Source: Gymnopilus junonius (taxonomy: Eukaryota; Basidiomycota; Agaricomycetes; Agaricales; Galerinaceae). Taken from it: a stretch of 64,000 nucleotides of DNA. The stretch is from assembly GCA_015501075.1 (NCBI GenBank), contig JADNYJ010000088.1, positions 94,954 to 158,953 of the forward strand, given 5' to 3'. Below, piece after piece: positions 23,592 to 35,539 of the stretch. Position 1 is the stretch's first letter; the number at the start of each line of letters is the position of its first letter. Under the pieces are notes generated by a model. The model did no database searches, had not been told where the DNA came from, and saw nothing but the letters and a program-made list of their open reading frames with translations. A program made the position numbers and the translations under genes.

Positions 23592-25732
23592 TGGGTTGAT
23601 TGATCCAAAAAGAAAAAGCGGACTTTCGAGAGGAGGGAGGGAGGAATTGCTTGGAGGGTCAAAAGCTCAAAAAGTCAAAGACGTTTGGTTCATGTCATGC
23701 TGTTGGGGGCTTTTGGACGTTTTCCCTACATTGGTTCCTGTGCTACGTGCGTGTATGATCTGTCGATTTCTTTGCTTTCTTTTTCTTTTGCTTTTCTTTT
23801 CGTTTCTTTGGCGGAACTGTATCTTTGTGATTGATTTGACTGACTTTGCTTGCTTGTTGTCCACTTTTGCTCGTTGATGCCTACTCGTTGCTTACTGTAA
23901 ATCTTAAATGTACGTGCCCAAGTATAATACTTCTGTATCATTGTGTACTTTACGCCCTTCTGCTTATGTATCGATTTCGTCCTATACTCTAATCTATGAC
24001 GGATTTCTATTTCCTGCTTTCTATTCATGTTCTTTGACTAGGTTTTTCATGAGTCAATTCTTATCTGGGAATGCGTCCGTTTGCACGCATCTTCTGTTCC
24101 TGATTTCCGAGTCTCTTCTCCTTACACGATTTTCTCATCAGAAGGCTAATGGAGGTCATATGTCTTCCTTTCACATCTTCAACATCACCTGGCCTGGGAC
24201 TTTGTATTCTTCTCTTCAGGCTCAAGCCCGGTTCCAATTATATTGCACTGCGTTTCACCTTGAACGTTGAGCTGACATTTCATTTTATATACATATGTTT
24301 AGTCCTGATCACGAAGAGATTATATGTCTCGGATACTTTCCCCTTATTCAAAGTTCTTGGGTTACGCTCTTCAAAGCGTACTTTGGTCGGCATTGGTCAT
24401 TGGTGAATCGACCAGTCCAGATATGGGTCGAATCTTGATATGATATGATATCACGCAAATCACTTATTTAAAGCAAGGGCAACGGGCAGGATTTGTCTTG
24501 AGGCTTTCATGTGTCCGAGTTGTCCCATGTCCCATGTCCTTTATCCTTTACGGTTTACTCTACTTTATTATGCTTACTTTTGAGCTCCAGGATCCACAGG
24601 CTCGCGTCTTTTCCGATAAACCGGAGCGGCGGCGCTGAAGTCCCTGGTCTGCCCTGCAGACAAGGTACGCAGTTTATGTAACGCCTCCATGTATGCCCGC
24701 GTGCGCGTACATCTTCTGATGGACGGTCAGGAGTCAGGACGGCGTATGGGGTCTTGGATTTGAACACCGTAATATTGTACTTGTGTCAACGTCGCCATAC
24801 CACAAAAGCATACGCGTACCAATACTTGGAAGGACGTCCTTGATAGATCAAGGAAGACGATGTGACTGAGCATTCGAAGGTGATCGTGGCTTTATATGCA
24901 GAGTATATACTGAGTGTAATACTGAAGCGCAGTTGGGTTGAAGTTAAAACCCTGAGGCGCTGAAGTCCGAATTGGATCCATCGAATGTCAGTGATGGCGT
25001 TATGACCGTGGATCGCCGGCGACGATATCCATCCATCGATCCTTTTTATTCAGTTGGGTCAGTTGCGGTTATCAATACAAAGCAGTGGCGCCATGACCTG
25101 AGGGGTCGCCTGCGGGACGCTATGTATCTCCTGATCCCCTTGATCAGAATTGACAGGACGCTAATCCCGGTTTGTGAGAGGCTCCTCAGCGGGCCCTTTG
25201 AGGTGTCGAATCCAAGTGGGGTCTAGTCGGAAAATGACAGCAACTAGGTTGTGCGACGTGGTTCTGGACTCGATTCTGACGGGAGTCGCTTCTCGTCATC
25301 GTTGGCGGTGTACAACTGACAATAGCGAAAATGCCGCCCTTTCCGACGTTTGTAGTCTTTTGAACCTACTTCACTGGGTTAGCAAGGTCTAAGAAATTTA
25401 TAATACCCACTACTTTTTATCCTACGCGTTGTTCCAAGAGTGTTCGGTTCATTGTATCGTAGAAAAGTCAGAAAGACAAAGATTGAATTGACTTTGGACT
25501 CCTTAGTCTATTTGCCACCCCCGTCCCCTGTGGTCAACACTTTTACGTCAATGTGGCCAAGCTGTAATTTTGGACGATGGAGGCATGTCAGAGTTGATTC
25601 GCATTTTCTTCGCCTCGAGGTAGGATTGGGTTTATTATAGACGGAAGAGATTCACTTAAGGAAAGAAAGAACGTAATAGAAAGTACGCCTTCGGCTTTAT
25701 CGGTTCGACAATTCACTGACTTTAGATTCTTT
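23592..25732. other. intergenic, no recognisable gene
   Basis: T-rich sequence likely to be the 3' flank of the preceding gene up to about 24300, then short ORFs only. No motif could be supported on either strand. Confidence 0.35.
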
Positions 25733-26381
25733 ACACACTGCTGGCAACAGGTTATTTAAGTAGACTAAAAATGATTAAAAAAATAAATTAAACATGTTTA
25801 CATGTTTTTGACCATTTTTTGAGTTCTTGAATCTATTAAAAATGATATATTTTAATTCTGAAAAAATATAATACAGATCCTACCTGTATTATAAAGTTCT
25901 TAGCCCCACAGAATCTAAAGTTTACATCGTGTTTTTGTATAGACAAAAGCTTTTGTTAAATTTCACATTCACAATTTCTTTTGTTGTCTCGTAAATGATA
26001 AATTTAGCAAGAATTTTTGTTGTTGGATAAACAAAAAGAACAATGTTTCGCACCCAAACTGAATTGAAAATATTTTTAACTTATTTTAAAGGGACCAAAA
26101 CTTGTCTTAAATACTACAATTGACAACGAGAACAATAAAACAATAAACTCTACCTTTCTGTCACCATTTTTGATCAAAAAAATTTAGCACAAGTATTGCA
26201 TTTAACAGGCCTATAAATATGCTAAAAATGAAGTGTTTGACAAAAGAATTTCTGTACCAGCAATTGTTGAGTTGAAAATAGATTTTATGTGACGGAAAAG
26301 CAGACCAAGAACATAAACATGTTTAATTTATTTATTTAATCATTTTTGGTCAACTTAAATAACCTGTTGCCAGCAGTGACA
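25733..26381. repeat. ACA target-site duplication around the 643-bp MITE
   Basis: ACA occurs at 25733-25735 and again at 26379-26381, directly outside the element at 25736-26378, giving the same 3-bp duplication length as the palindromic MITE near 14 kb. Confidence 0.6.
25736..26378. mobile_element. 643-bp AT-rich MITE, CACTG ends (CACTA-like)
   Basis: The left end begins CACTGCTGGCAACAGGTTAT and the reverse complement of the right end is identical over those bases. The match continues for about 70 bp with a few differences (AAGTAGACTAAAAATG against AAGTTGACCAAAAATG, then shared AAATTAAACATGTTTA). The interior is strongly AT-rich, has no usable ORF, and contains a small hairpin around ATAATACAGATCCTACCTGTATTAT near 25868. 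The CACTG start and 3-bp duplication place it with CACTA/EnSpm-type elements. The first 11 bases are shared with the palindromic MITE, so one transposase may serve both. Confidence 0.8.
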
Positions 26382-26858
26382 GTGCTTTGTGGAATTTATC
26401 GAGTTATTAGTTCACATCTTTAAATTCGTTCATAGACGTGGAAGCAGACCTCAAGATTGTACGTCTGTCACACCTCGCTCATTCCGCCATTTACTTACAT
26501 GATTATGAGCTACTTCTCACATCCAGGAAGAGCAATTTGAATAGCTTGGGCAATCTTCCCTGGGTCAATACTTCGTCATCTAACTAGATCAACGGGTCGC
26601 CGCTGTTCCTTGGCTTCAATCCAATTCCGATTCAGATAACAGGTCAAGGAAAGAGAGGAACGGGAATCGTGTAATCCGACGCATAAAGTTTTCACATCTT
26701 CACATTTGTGAAGTCTCATCAAAATTAAATCCCACAACTCGGTTCTCAAGACAAGACAGCACCGTTCCTCGACGAATGACTCGTAATGGGACTCGGGAGC
26801 CTCGTGCTACGAAGTGCCCAAAATGGCAGTGTGAAGGGAATTTTTTGCTTCCGTCACC

Positions 26859-27645
26859 ATATGCGCCAGTGTTGGCAAGTCCACAGGATAGCCACGTGGA
26901 TAGCCTGATAATCCACGAAACGTGGATTATCGTGGGTTATAAGGGCGTGGAGTTGGCTCAAAATGGCAGAGGACATCAATTCGCGCATCAGACATTGGTA
27001 AGCACGCGCTTCTGCGAAGATAGATGATAGATTGTGCGTAAAACAGCGCAGAACAGTATGATAAGTAACCATAGTGTTACATACTAGCATAAAATACATC
27101 ACTTTCATCCTCTGCATCATCTGGATCACCGTCGGCATCAAGATTCAAGAGTTCATGGAGTTCTAGCTCCTTTTGCATGGACCGAACACTGGATGTCTTT
27201 CTGAGGGATTTCCAGTAGTCGAGATGGAAATCGAATAACATTGAGAGAGGAATTTTCTTAGTGGAAGACGCCGGCTTCCGGCATTAGCTAAGTACTCTCT
27301 CAAAATGAAAATCCTGAACATGGGTCGTTAAAGTGATAGCGAATAGGAATTACCCTGGAAGGAATTCACTTTGATGCTTTCAAGTGCTCTTCTGAATGTG
27401 ACCTCTCGCAATTCATTCTGTATTGCTAGCGCTTGCCGTGTTTCTAAATTAACTCGACTGAAATCTACGCGACGTGTACATCAACGTTTTACTATTTTAA
27501 GGCAAGGCATGAGCGGCCTCCGAGTGCCGGCTTGTGGGAATGACATGGCCACAGTCATGGATTATGGATTATCCGTGGATATCCATCCATCCATGAGGGC
27601 TGGATATCCCTTAGCCACACTGGCGCTGCCAACACTGATATGCGC
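26859..27645. repeat. 8-bp target-site duplication ATATGCGC of the hAT element
   Basis: ATATGCGC at 26859-26866 and again at 27638-27645 flank the element exactly. An intact 8-bp duplication is diagnostic of hAT-superfamily insertion and indicates that the insertion is not old. Confidence 0.8.
26867..27637. mobile_element. non-autonomous hAT element, 771 bp
   Basis: Left end CAGTGTTGGCAAGTCCA and reverse-complemented right end CAGTGTTGGCAGCGCCAGTG share the first 11 bases, close to the CAGxGxTGGCA start common in hAT elements. Both ends then contain related sub-terminal sequence with GTGGATATCC or GTGGATAGCC and ATAATCCAC motifs; near 26912-26938 these form a small hairpin (AATCCACG/CGTGGATT). 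The interior minus strand has a short open stretch at about 27085-27243 reading DYWKSLRKTSSV and later DADGDPDDAEDESDVFYA, possibly what is left of a transposase exon. No full transposase is present, so movement needs an autonomous hAT elsewhere. Confidence 0.8.
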
Positions 27646-30600
27646 CGCTTGATTGATCAGAAACTGAAATTCGACTCGGCTATCGATTGTGGGTCCATGA
27701 TAAGCGAGACGGGTCTCCATTCTACCTTTCCGTGGATTTCTATATGATTTATTTAATATAGATATGGTGATGTCCGAGGCACCAACTCGTTCGTAATGAA
27801 GTTGTGAAGCGAAGGAGAAATCGACAAGCAGCGTGATGACTCCGTCGCCTCCTAGATTCCTCTCCATAACATTGCGGATGTGACAATACACTGACAGTCA
27901 TCAGACCCCGACTGTGCGTAAGATAAGTTCGTCATTATAAATCGTTTCATGTGTTTTACGCTTCTGTTGCTCGATCTTCGCAAAGGCCAAGTTTTCTGTT
28001 CACTAACGAACATTCGAGGTATGAATAAGCATTAGGCTTAGCCTCGTTTCAATGATATCCGATTCTGCAAGCTCTTCGCAAACCCATTTCTTATGATAAT
28101 GCACACCTTTTCACCTCGTGCATGATATTCTTGGTATGGTCGTGAAAAAACTGTGCCGACGCAATGGCCGAGAGAACGAGATGACTTCTATGGCTTGGGT
28201 CGACATTCTGGAATCAAGAAGAGGCCATCTCATCGGACCCAATTACTTCCTGCATCACAAGGACCTACTTATAGCATCACAGGAAGGACAGAGTAGTCGA
28301 CTCGTGCTGGATTTATCTTCATATCTACACAGTTAGCAAGTGTTTATGGTAAGCTTTATCGATTTATCGGGCTGCGAGTACAGCAGATGTTTAATAACGG
28401 CCTTGGATAAAAGTTCAGCTCAGACGAGTTAATGGATTTCACTAGGATTAATTAAGGATGCCAATAGGTGTTCGAAGGCCCTGATCGTCGGACCGTGCCT
28501 TCCCGTGCCTTCCTTGAGCACCTTAGACAAATAATGTAATCGCTACCCTTGACCCATGCTTCTCGAATGAAACCTACTCTCTGTAGCCATTCTATTCATT
28601 CCCAAGGAAGAAACAGTCAAAATACTCCTAACAACGACGAAGCTCAATACTACGAGGGAGAAAAGAACTCAGATAAGGATTGATTTGTCGGAATTCGGCT
28701 CATAAGAAGTTGAATGCGGGTAAGTACTAGCATTTTCTTATCAGAAAGGTCGATTTCGCACCAATTCGTGTCGTGAGTAAGGGAAATAAACATGAAATAT
28801 ATATAAGAGCATCGTCACATGTCAGTGGCCAATATTTTGGTTGACTCCTTGCCTAGTAAAGGCCTTTGGGAATGGATTTAGTTTGAGAATAGGATAAAAA
28901 TAATGGTGGTGACGTGCCTTTTCATTTCCATTTTAATAATTTGATATCCATGTGCACCAGAACTTCTGAGATACCTAATCGAGACAAGTAACTCGGGCCA
29001 CGGAGGTGAGATACTCAAATCCAAATCGTAACAAATAAGGATTACTTTACTCATCATGAAGACAGTATTTCCTTCGTACAAGAAGGGCGTTGAATGCATC
29101 AAGTCCTCGAGCGACTGTAACTACAACATTCAGACGCACTGGAGAATGGATGGGTAACGTGGCGTCTCTGCTAACTTGTATGACGTTGCGCACTTAGTTC
29201 CGGATTGGAACTGATATTTGCGACCTGATGATGCGGGATGATAGATCGATCGCATATGTAGGTCCGTGGAGGACCCCGTGCAAAGTTCGGATGTCTGAAT
29301 ATTTGTTTCCCAACTCCAAGGAGAGATATCATCTCTGGAAGTCGGAACGCGAGGCGAAATCATTTGTCGACATGTTCCCCGAGCCATACATAGCCTCATA
29401 AGTCAATTCTTGATTTCCCTGGAATTTAATATTCGGTGATCTTCGCCTTAAATCATAAATGTTGAGTCAGTAACAAGAGCGATCTTTTGGAAGCAAGCTG
29501 GGTAATCGGATCTGAATCAAAGAGGGGTTCATGAGCTCCAGAGGGCTGTGAATACAGTATGTCGGGCTTGTGATATCACGGCCATGATCCACTAGTATAA
29601 GGTATGAGATCGCCCAAGTGATGAACGGTATGATAACGGCCTGATGTATATCGGGCACTGTGGCTGTTTTATTTTTGAAACACGCCGGGAGGAGAAGCCA
29701 AAGTCGGAGGAAGTGATGGCGTCCGTGAGCACGAGTATTGCGCATCACTGGCAGCGGTCACATGTCTTTTGGCCATTTCCAGAACCACTGGAGCTCACTG
29801 CAAATCATTGACACATACCCAAGGTACCAAAAGATCATCTAAGCAAGCGTGACGACAGAGAATTAGAACTAATGTAACCGAATCCTGGAATGTTTTGAGG
29901 CACGTTGATAACAGGATCAGCGGTTTTGCTTCATCCTGTGGAACACATTGGAGGAGACGAGGACTTCGAAGGAAGGATGCCAAATGTGAGTGTAGCTCCT
30001 TTGTTATACACCGCCAGCTTCGGTATGTACCTAGAATACCGTAGGATGCGTGAAGGACAGCAGCGCTGAGGATTGCAGTTTCTGTCAAGAACATCGCGCC
30101 CAAATGCACATGCTGGAGTAGTTTAGAGGCAAAAACCGTCGTCAAGGAACCTTTGAACCACAATCCTTGTTCTTTCGAGAAAGAGTTATCGGTGACAGTA
30201 ATTTTTTTTTCGACTCTCACTCACTCCGGAGAGGTCTGGAATCCGGGAGATCTCTCCGTTCGGAGTAATTATACCATCCAAATATGGACGATACGCCGGA
30301 ACTGTGCTATAATTAAATGGGGTATCGGTGAGAGTGAGAACGCAGTAAAAGATACCAACAAACGCATGTGGACCTGATACTGACGAGACCTATTCCTTCA
30401 TGATATCCATGAATACCCTTATACGACTTTGGTATTGAATCGAAACATCAGTGAGTCGTGATGATATCATAGCTTTGAGAAGATATCAGATGCCTAAGAC
30501 TCCTCAAATGGATAGCGTGAATCAGGCGGATTTATGCGAACGTTTGTCATAACCTTCCGAGCACAAGACGCACCATTTAGGTTACGTGAGCGTTGGATTG

Positions 30601-31288
30601 ACAGTTCGTACTTAATTTCGCTAAGTGAAAATGACCGCCCGGCACATTGGCGCACCACTTCTGTCTTTCAGTCGTCGTAGGTGAGAATTTTCGGCGGGCT
30701 TGTGTTCTTGCGTCGCGTGCAGAGGCGTACGAGTCGGAGCGACGCCCTTCTGCAATTCGTAGTCAGTAGATAAGATGGCGCACTTGCAAGTGGAACGTGA
30801 ACTGATGGGATTCTCGCTTATCGAACGTGGTCCAAACTGAACCAAATAAAACCCTGAAAGCGGAAGCAAAATTGGGATGCAAATCGAGCAAATATATCCT
30901 CACCGAGAACCGTAAAACAGATGAATGAGTCATTTTACTACAAGGTACGCCCTCAAACTCTCCAAAATATTGATATCACACAGTACAAGTAATCCAGGCT
31001 GGGGAAGAGACTCGGGAACGTAATCTACAGCTGGATCCAAGTTTCCTTTTGCGGTGTGTCCGGGGAGATCTCATGCCGATTCAGGGTTGTGTGAATTGGG
31101 ACTGTCGGATGCACGACCCAGAAAGTTGTCCTTATAAGATAAAGAACAGGCTTCCTGTGGGTAATACTGAGCGACACCTTTTCATCCACGCCCCCCGTCC
31201 CCAAATCCCTGTCCTTCACCGTCCTACCTCTTCCCGCCTGTTGGTACGGAGTATCCCCTTCTTCTTGCGCGTCCTAGTCCATTTCAAC
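27646..31288. other. long intergenic stretch, no recognisable gene
   Basis: Only short ORFs; the longest is minus-strand 29795-30220 (141 codons), which shows no known domain and no clear partner exons. I see no tRNA or rRNA. The last 100 bp hold C-rich promoter-like sequence (CCCCCCGTCCCC) before the HMG-box gene. Confidence 0.35.
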
Positions 31289-32835
31289 ATGCCTGCCGAG
31301 CGGACGAAAGCGTTAAAGCGCTCAGACTCAGCTGGTAAGCCATATTCTGCCTATAAATTTCGAAACTCATCAACACGTTCTTTCCCAGCGCCTGTAGGTA
31401 ATCAGTTCGTCTGGGCGTCTCAGCCCGACTATAGCAGCGGATCGGAGATGCCCTTCCTCCCGGAATCGTCCTCAATCTTGGACGATCTTCCTCCTCTCGT
31501 CGACGCCCCTCCTACTGAGTTTATCATGTTCCCACCGCCTACCGAGACCTCTGCCACACGCAAACAAACTCACTCCAAGAAGAAACCCGACAACTATATT
31601 CCCCGCCCTCCCAATGCCTTCATTCTTTTCAGGTCGTCATTCATTAAGAGCCAGCACGTTTCCACTGAGGTCGAAACCAACCACTCTACGTTGTCGAAGA
31701 TCATTGGCTTGACCTGGCAGAACCTTCCTGAAGAAGAGCGCAAGGTTTGGCACGAGAAGGCGAAGCAGGCGCTGGACGAACACAAGCGCAAGTTCCCTAA
31801 GTACGCCTTCCGTCCTGTTCAGACGAAGGCTAAAGGTGCGCCATCCGAGAAGCGGAAGGTGCGGGAGGTTGAACCAAAGGACATGAAACGATGCACGAAG
31901 ATTGCGCAGCTGCTGGTCGAGGGTAAGAAGGGTAGGGAGCTCAACGAAGCCATCCAGGAATTCGACAAGCACCACGTTCCTGAAATCGTCACCCGCTTCG
32001 AAGCCCCCATGACCGCACGCGCCTTCCGCCGGTCGTCTTCCGCCCCCATTCCTGATACTGAGAATTCGCGAGCCTCTCAGTCATTTTTCCAGCAAATCCT
32101 GTCGTCGCCTCAGAAACCAAGGCCAGCCAGTACGCGCCCCACCCGCTGTTCCACTCCGGAAGACACATTCGAGGAAGATGTCTCTTTCAGTGGGAATTTA
32201 TATCCGGTGGTTGCCTCTCCTACCCCATTGAAGGAGGAGTCGTCTTTCGTAAGTTCGTTTCGACCTTCCTTGAGATTTAAATTGATATTTTTATTTTTTA
32301 TTTTATTACCCAGAGTTTTGGGAATTTCTCATTCGACAATATTGCAGCGCCGATACCCACATACGAATGCGATCCTCTGTCCATTCAGCAACAATTCGAT
32401 GGCAACCACTATAACCCGAATCTCACTCTCGATACCTCATTTATGGACGATTGGACACATAGTCCAGTTTCTTCGTCACCATCGACGCCCAGCTACATGA
32501 TGAGCCCCAGCCCCATGATGAGCCCCAGCCCCATGATGAGCCCCAGCCCCATGATTCCTGACTCGCCTGCACCCTCTTTTAACTCTGGATTCGGAACATT
32601 ATCTCCAACCATGGACAAGTGCGCGGATGGATTTGAGAACCAATTCCTTGCTTTCCAGCCATCCTGCGGTCTTGATGAGCAGACGTCCCTTGCTGGAGGC
32701 GACATCGGACATATCGGCGGTCAGGACATGTACGCGGTGTTTGAAGACTCCATTCACCAACAACCCGCAACCCTTGCCCACGTCGATTTTGATTTCTCAG
32801 CGTTTATGACATCAATCCCACAGTATGCCATCTAG
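31289..32835 (+). CDS. HMG-box (MATA_HMG type) transcription factor
   Basis: Start ATG at 31289 gives MPAERTKALKRSDSAG. Likely exons are 31289-31334, 31389-32248 and 32314-32835, about 475 residues. The first intron (54 bp, GTAAGC...TTTCCCAG) is a multiple of three and open, so reading through it would add 18 codons. The HMG box lies at about residues 86-155: IPRPPNAFILFRSSFIKSQH, LSKIIGLTWQNLPEEERKVW, HEKAKQALDEHKRKFPKYAF, with the intercalating hydrophobic and basic residues of the mating-type/Ste11-like subgroup. A basic linker (SEKRKVREVEPKDMKR) follows. The C-terminal part is Ser/Pro-rich with the tandem MMSPSP repeat and acidic or hydrophobic stretches suited to activation. The family includes fungal mating, pheromone-response and fruiting regulators. 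No mating-type homeodomain or pheromone-receptor gene is visible nearby, so it is probably not a MAT locus. Confidence 0.9.
32497..32553 (+). repeat. 18-bp tandem repeat inside the HMG-box gene
   Basis: ATGATGAGCCCCAGCCCC is repeated three times in a row, coding MMSPSP three times, followed by a partial fourth copy (ATGATTCC). The frame is kept, so copy number could vary without breaking the protein. Confidence 0.85.
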
Positions 32836-34073
32836 CCGTGGCGTGAGCTTTTTCGGCATGGCGCCTAGAAATTCTTAATCGAAACGCGGTTCAACTTTTC
32901 GCCCAACCCCCCTCCAGTTCGAAAATGGACGGAACGCCCACATTCCTTTCTCTTTCCTCGACGAGGAGTCATCATCCTTTCGACCCTCCTTTCATTATTG
33001 ATGTATGTATAATATTTCTTATTCTTCCTTCCTCTTTCCCGCTGTTGTCCCTTGTTCTCTTTCCTTTGTACTCTTTTCTTTTCATACCGCCGCTCTCCAC
33101 CCACTACCTCCGAATCCTTCTGGGAATCTGTCACCCTGTATTTCTAGTCATGTGGCGCACTTTCGGGCCGTTACACCGACGGCACGCACCCACCAAACGC
33201 ACGCTCCTTCTCAAGCATGAGGCATTCATTATCCCACTCTCACTCTTCCTCGCCGTCTTGTAACTTATTCTTTTCTTCATTTCCCCACTTATCGATATCG
33301 TTCGGGTTTGGTTCTCCCGCGGACGACCGGTCTCGCAATTGCGAGCTTTCGACCCAGCGTTCACCCCATCACTATCTATATGGACTAGCAAGGTGCCCTC
33401 GACTATTCTCCTTCATCCAATGTCCTGCGACGTGTTGTTGTTTTTGTACCTGTACATTACCTATATTTTCCACCCTCTAGATGTTTACGAGTATCCGGTG
33501 TCAAAACTAATACACCGTGATTGTTTATCTTCCCTGTTGTTCTTTATTTTTGTGGCGACTGGGTCAATGATTCTAGCTGGAACTTGAATCTAATCTGCCT
33601 CTATTGAAACCGAAGAACTTCAAGCTTACGCCTCAAGCCCTTGTATTGGAACCTTCTTTTTATATTGTCTGCAACAAGGTGGACATCAAACTGCGAAGGC
33701 AATCGATAAGACCTAGGACGGCGTGATCACATTCTCATCTTCTACGTATACTTTCGCCAGGCTCAGACTTCGTGTGTATCCTCTTGACCACGGTTTCTTT
33801 GGGTATAGGTCTTTGGCGCGTATATGCCTATCTCGCTTTCTCCAGCCGGAGAACATGGAAGAGCTAGCGGGCGTGGTGCCATTGGACACATCGTTAAGGC
33901 GTAGCTAAAGCGTAGGTGTTTTCTACCGTGGTTGACCTCCACATTTCTGCGCTCATAAGTTTTGAGTGATGCCTTGCAAAGGGGTACATTCAATAACATT
34001 ATTAGGCTACAGGGTTGATACATTTTAAAGTATGTTAACTATGCTACAGTCCGTATATAAATTAAACCTGGCT
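32836..34073. other. 3' flank of HMG gene and intergenic, nothing further seen
   Basis: Pyrimidine-rich sequence up to about 33500 suits a long 3' UTR. No other gene signature seen on either strand. Confidence 0.4.
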
Positions 34074-35539
34074 TCAGACCACAGACGGCGCTGTGTCTGG
34101 GCTATCTCTGTCGTCGTGTTTTCCCACTCTTTCGCTTTCGACATCACCCTGTCCAATTGTCATCCCTTCAGATAACTCAATGGCATTGGTAGGAAAAGTA
34201 GCAACATCCTCTGAACGAAACTCTGAGATGTGTACGCGGTCGGTGAAGGAGGACTCGGGGCCAATGTGCATTCGACTATTCAGTAGCACCATCATCGAAT
34301 TAGAATACACCTTGGCCAGGATTTCAGATGGAACTTGATAATAGGCAGGATGATTCGGAAGCAATGCCAGGACAAGGTTTAGAATAGCAATCGCAGCTGG
34401 AAATATAGGATGAGAAAGCTGCAAGCGGGGAAAACGCAAGAAAATATACCTGTAGCTGTCCCAGTTTCGATAACCAGCGTCATGACTTTCCCCAAAAGTA
34501 CCTGAGTATCTTTCATCACTGCCGATTTATGGCGAGAGAGCTTCATAAGAGGATGAGGATAACGAATATAAGGAAAGGCTATGCAGACTGACATAATACG
34601 TCATGCAAACCGCAATTATCACATCGCACAGGGCGCTTCCTCCATTCCACACCTATGAAACGTGGTAAGAATAGGTTATGGCCTGATCAGTGGACGGAGA
34701 ACGTACACCAGCAGTGATGTAAAAGTGTGGACCCAGCAATTGGCTAAAGACGACAACCTCTTTCAGAACGACGGCAGATGCTATTGCTCCAGCAAGCTGA
34801 ACAACTGCAAGCTTGGGGCGGAGGATGATATGATTATTACAGATCCTGAATATCGTGCAACGGGACTTACAGCGAATATCAAGCCTGGTACCCGATATGA
34901 CCTGGCCAGGAGGCTGATTCTATAAGCATAGAATACTTGGGCCAAAAAAGCAACTGTCAGAATAAGAGCAACCGCTCAGAATCTGCGTCGGCAGTGGAAG
35001 GAGGTTATGCGACTCACCGATGCCGCATATAAGGGGAACCTCCAGCCAAGCAAGATCAATAGCATTGTAATACGAGTAGTTCCCAAAGCCAACCGCAAAT
35101 ACATGCCATGCCGACTTCGTCATCATGATCGTTTGAAGAAGTTCGAAGGCGAAGACCACATAGACGAAGATCTTGTTGCGAGCGGGGTCCTTTGGGAACG
35201 CGATGTAGTACATGTCTAGAAGAACAAGTCTCAGTCATAAGAGGACACCCGACTTGATGAATCTCGCGCTCACAAACTTGGGTGCATAATATCCCAAATA
35301 ATCCCCAGTGCAACAGGTATCCAACGATCTACATCGATATGAGTGTTATGAAGTTTTCGTCTCCGTAGCATTTGTTTGAGGTACTAACGCGAGGACCCGT
35401 TCTTGACTCCGAAGTTAGTAATCACGCCCTAATCACGCCTGTGCAGGACGGCTAACCGTGCACAGAGCAGAAAAAAGACGACTCACTTTGAGACTATATC
35501 ATCTGGAATCGGTGGAAGGGTCGAGTTCGTCGAGGTCAT
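34074..35539 (-). CDS. multi-pass membrane protein, DUF6534-like
   Basis: Minus-strand gene of seven or more short exons. Starting at 35539 it reads MTSTNSTLPPIPDDIVS, then IVGYLLHWGLFGILCTQV, YYIAFPKDPARNKIFVYVVF, AFELLQTIMMTKSAWHVFAV, GFGNYSYYNAIDLAWLEVPL, VFYAYRISLLARSYRVPGLI, LAVVQLAGAIASAVVLKE, VWNGGSALCDVIIAVCMTYY, LGKVMTLVIETGTAT and AIAILNLVLALLPNHPAYY, ending in a hydrophilic tail (MTIGQGDVESERVGKHDD) at 34074. The order of about seven membrane helices with FPKD, GFGN, CDxxIAxCMxYY and the NSMMVLLNSR segment is the pattern of the very large Agaricomycete DUF6534-type family. Function is unknown; members are presumed plasma-membrane proteins. Introns of 50-60 bp lie between most helices. 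Exact exon borders were not all fixed, but no stop or frame break was found. Confidence 0.8.

Noticed and set aside
29130..30220. Membrane protein gene on the minus strand
   Set aside because: Hydrophobic stretches exist in a few ORFs, but they do not chain into a family pattern with splice sites as the gene at 34-35.5 kb does.
31049..31288. Upstream extension of the HMG-box reading frame from 31049
   Set aside because: The frame is open, but the text before MPAERTK is unlike coding and contains promoter-like C-rich sequence; the 31289 start fits the gene better.
31289..32835. Mating-type locus
   Set aside because: The HMG box is of the MATA type, but no homeodomain pair, pheromone or STE3-type receptor gene is visible in the window.
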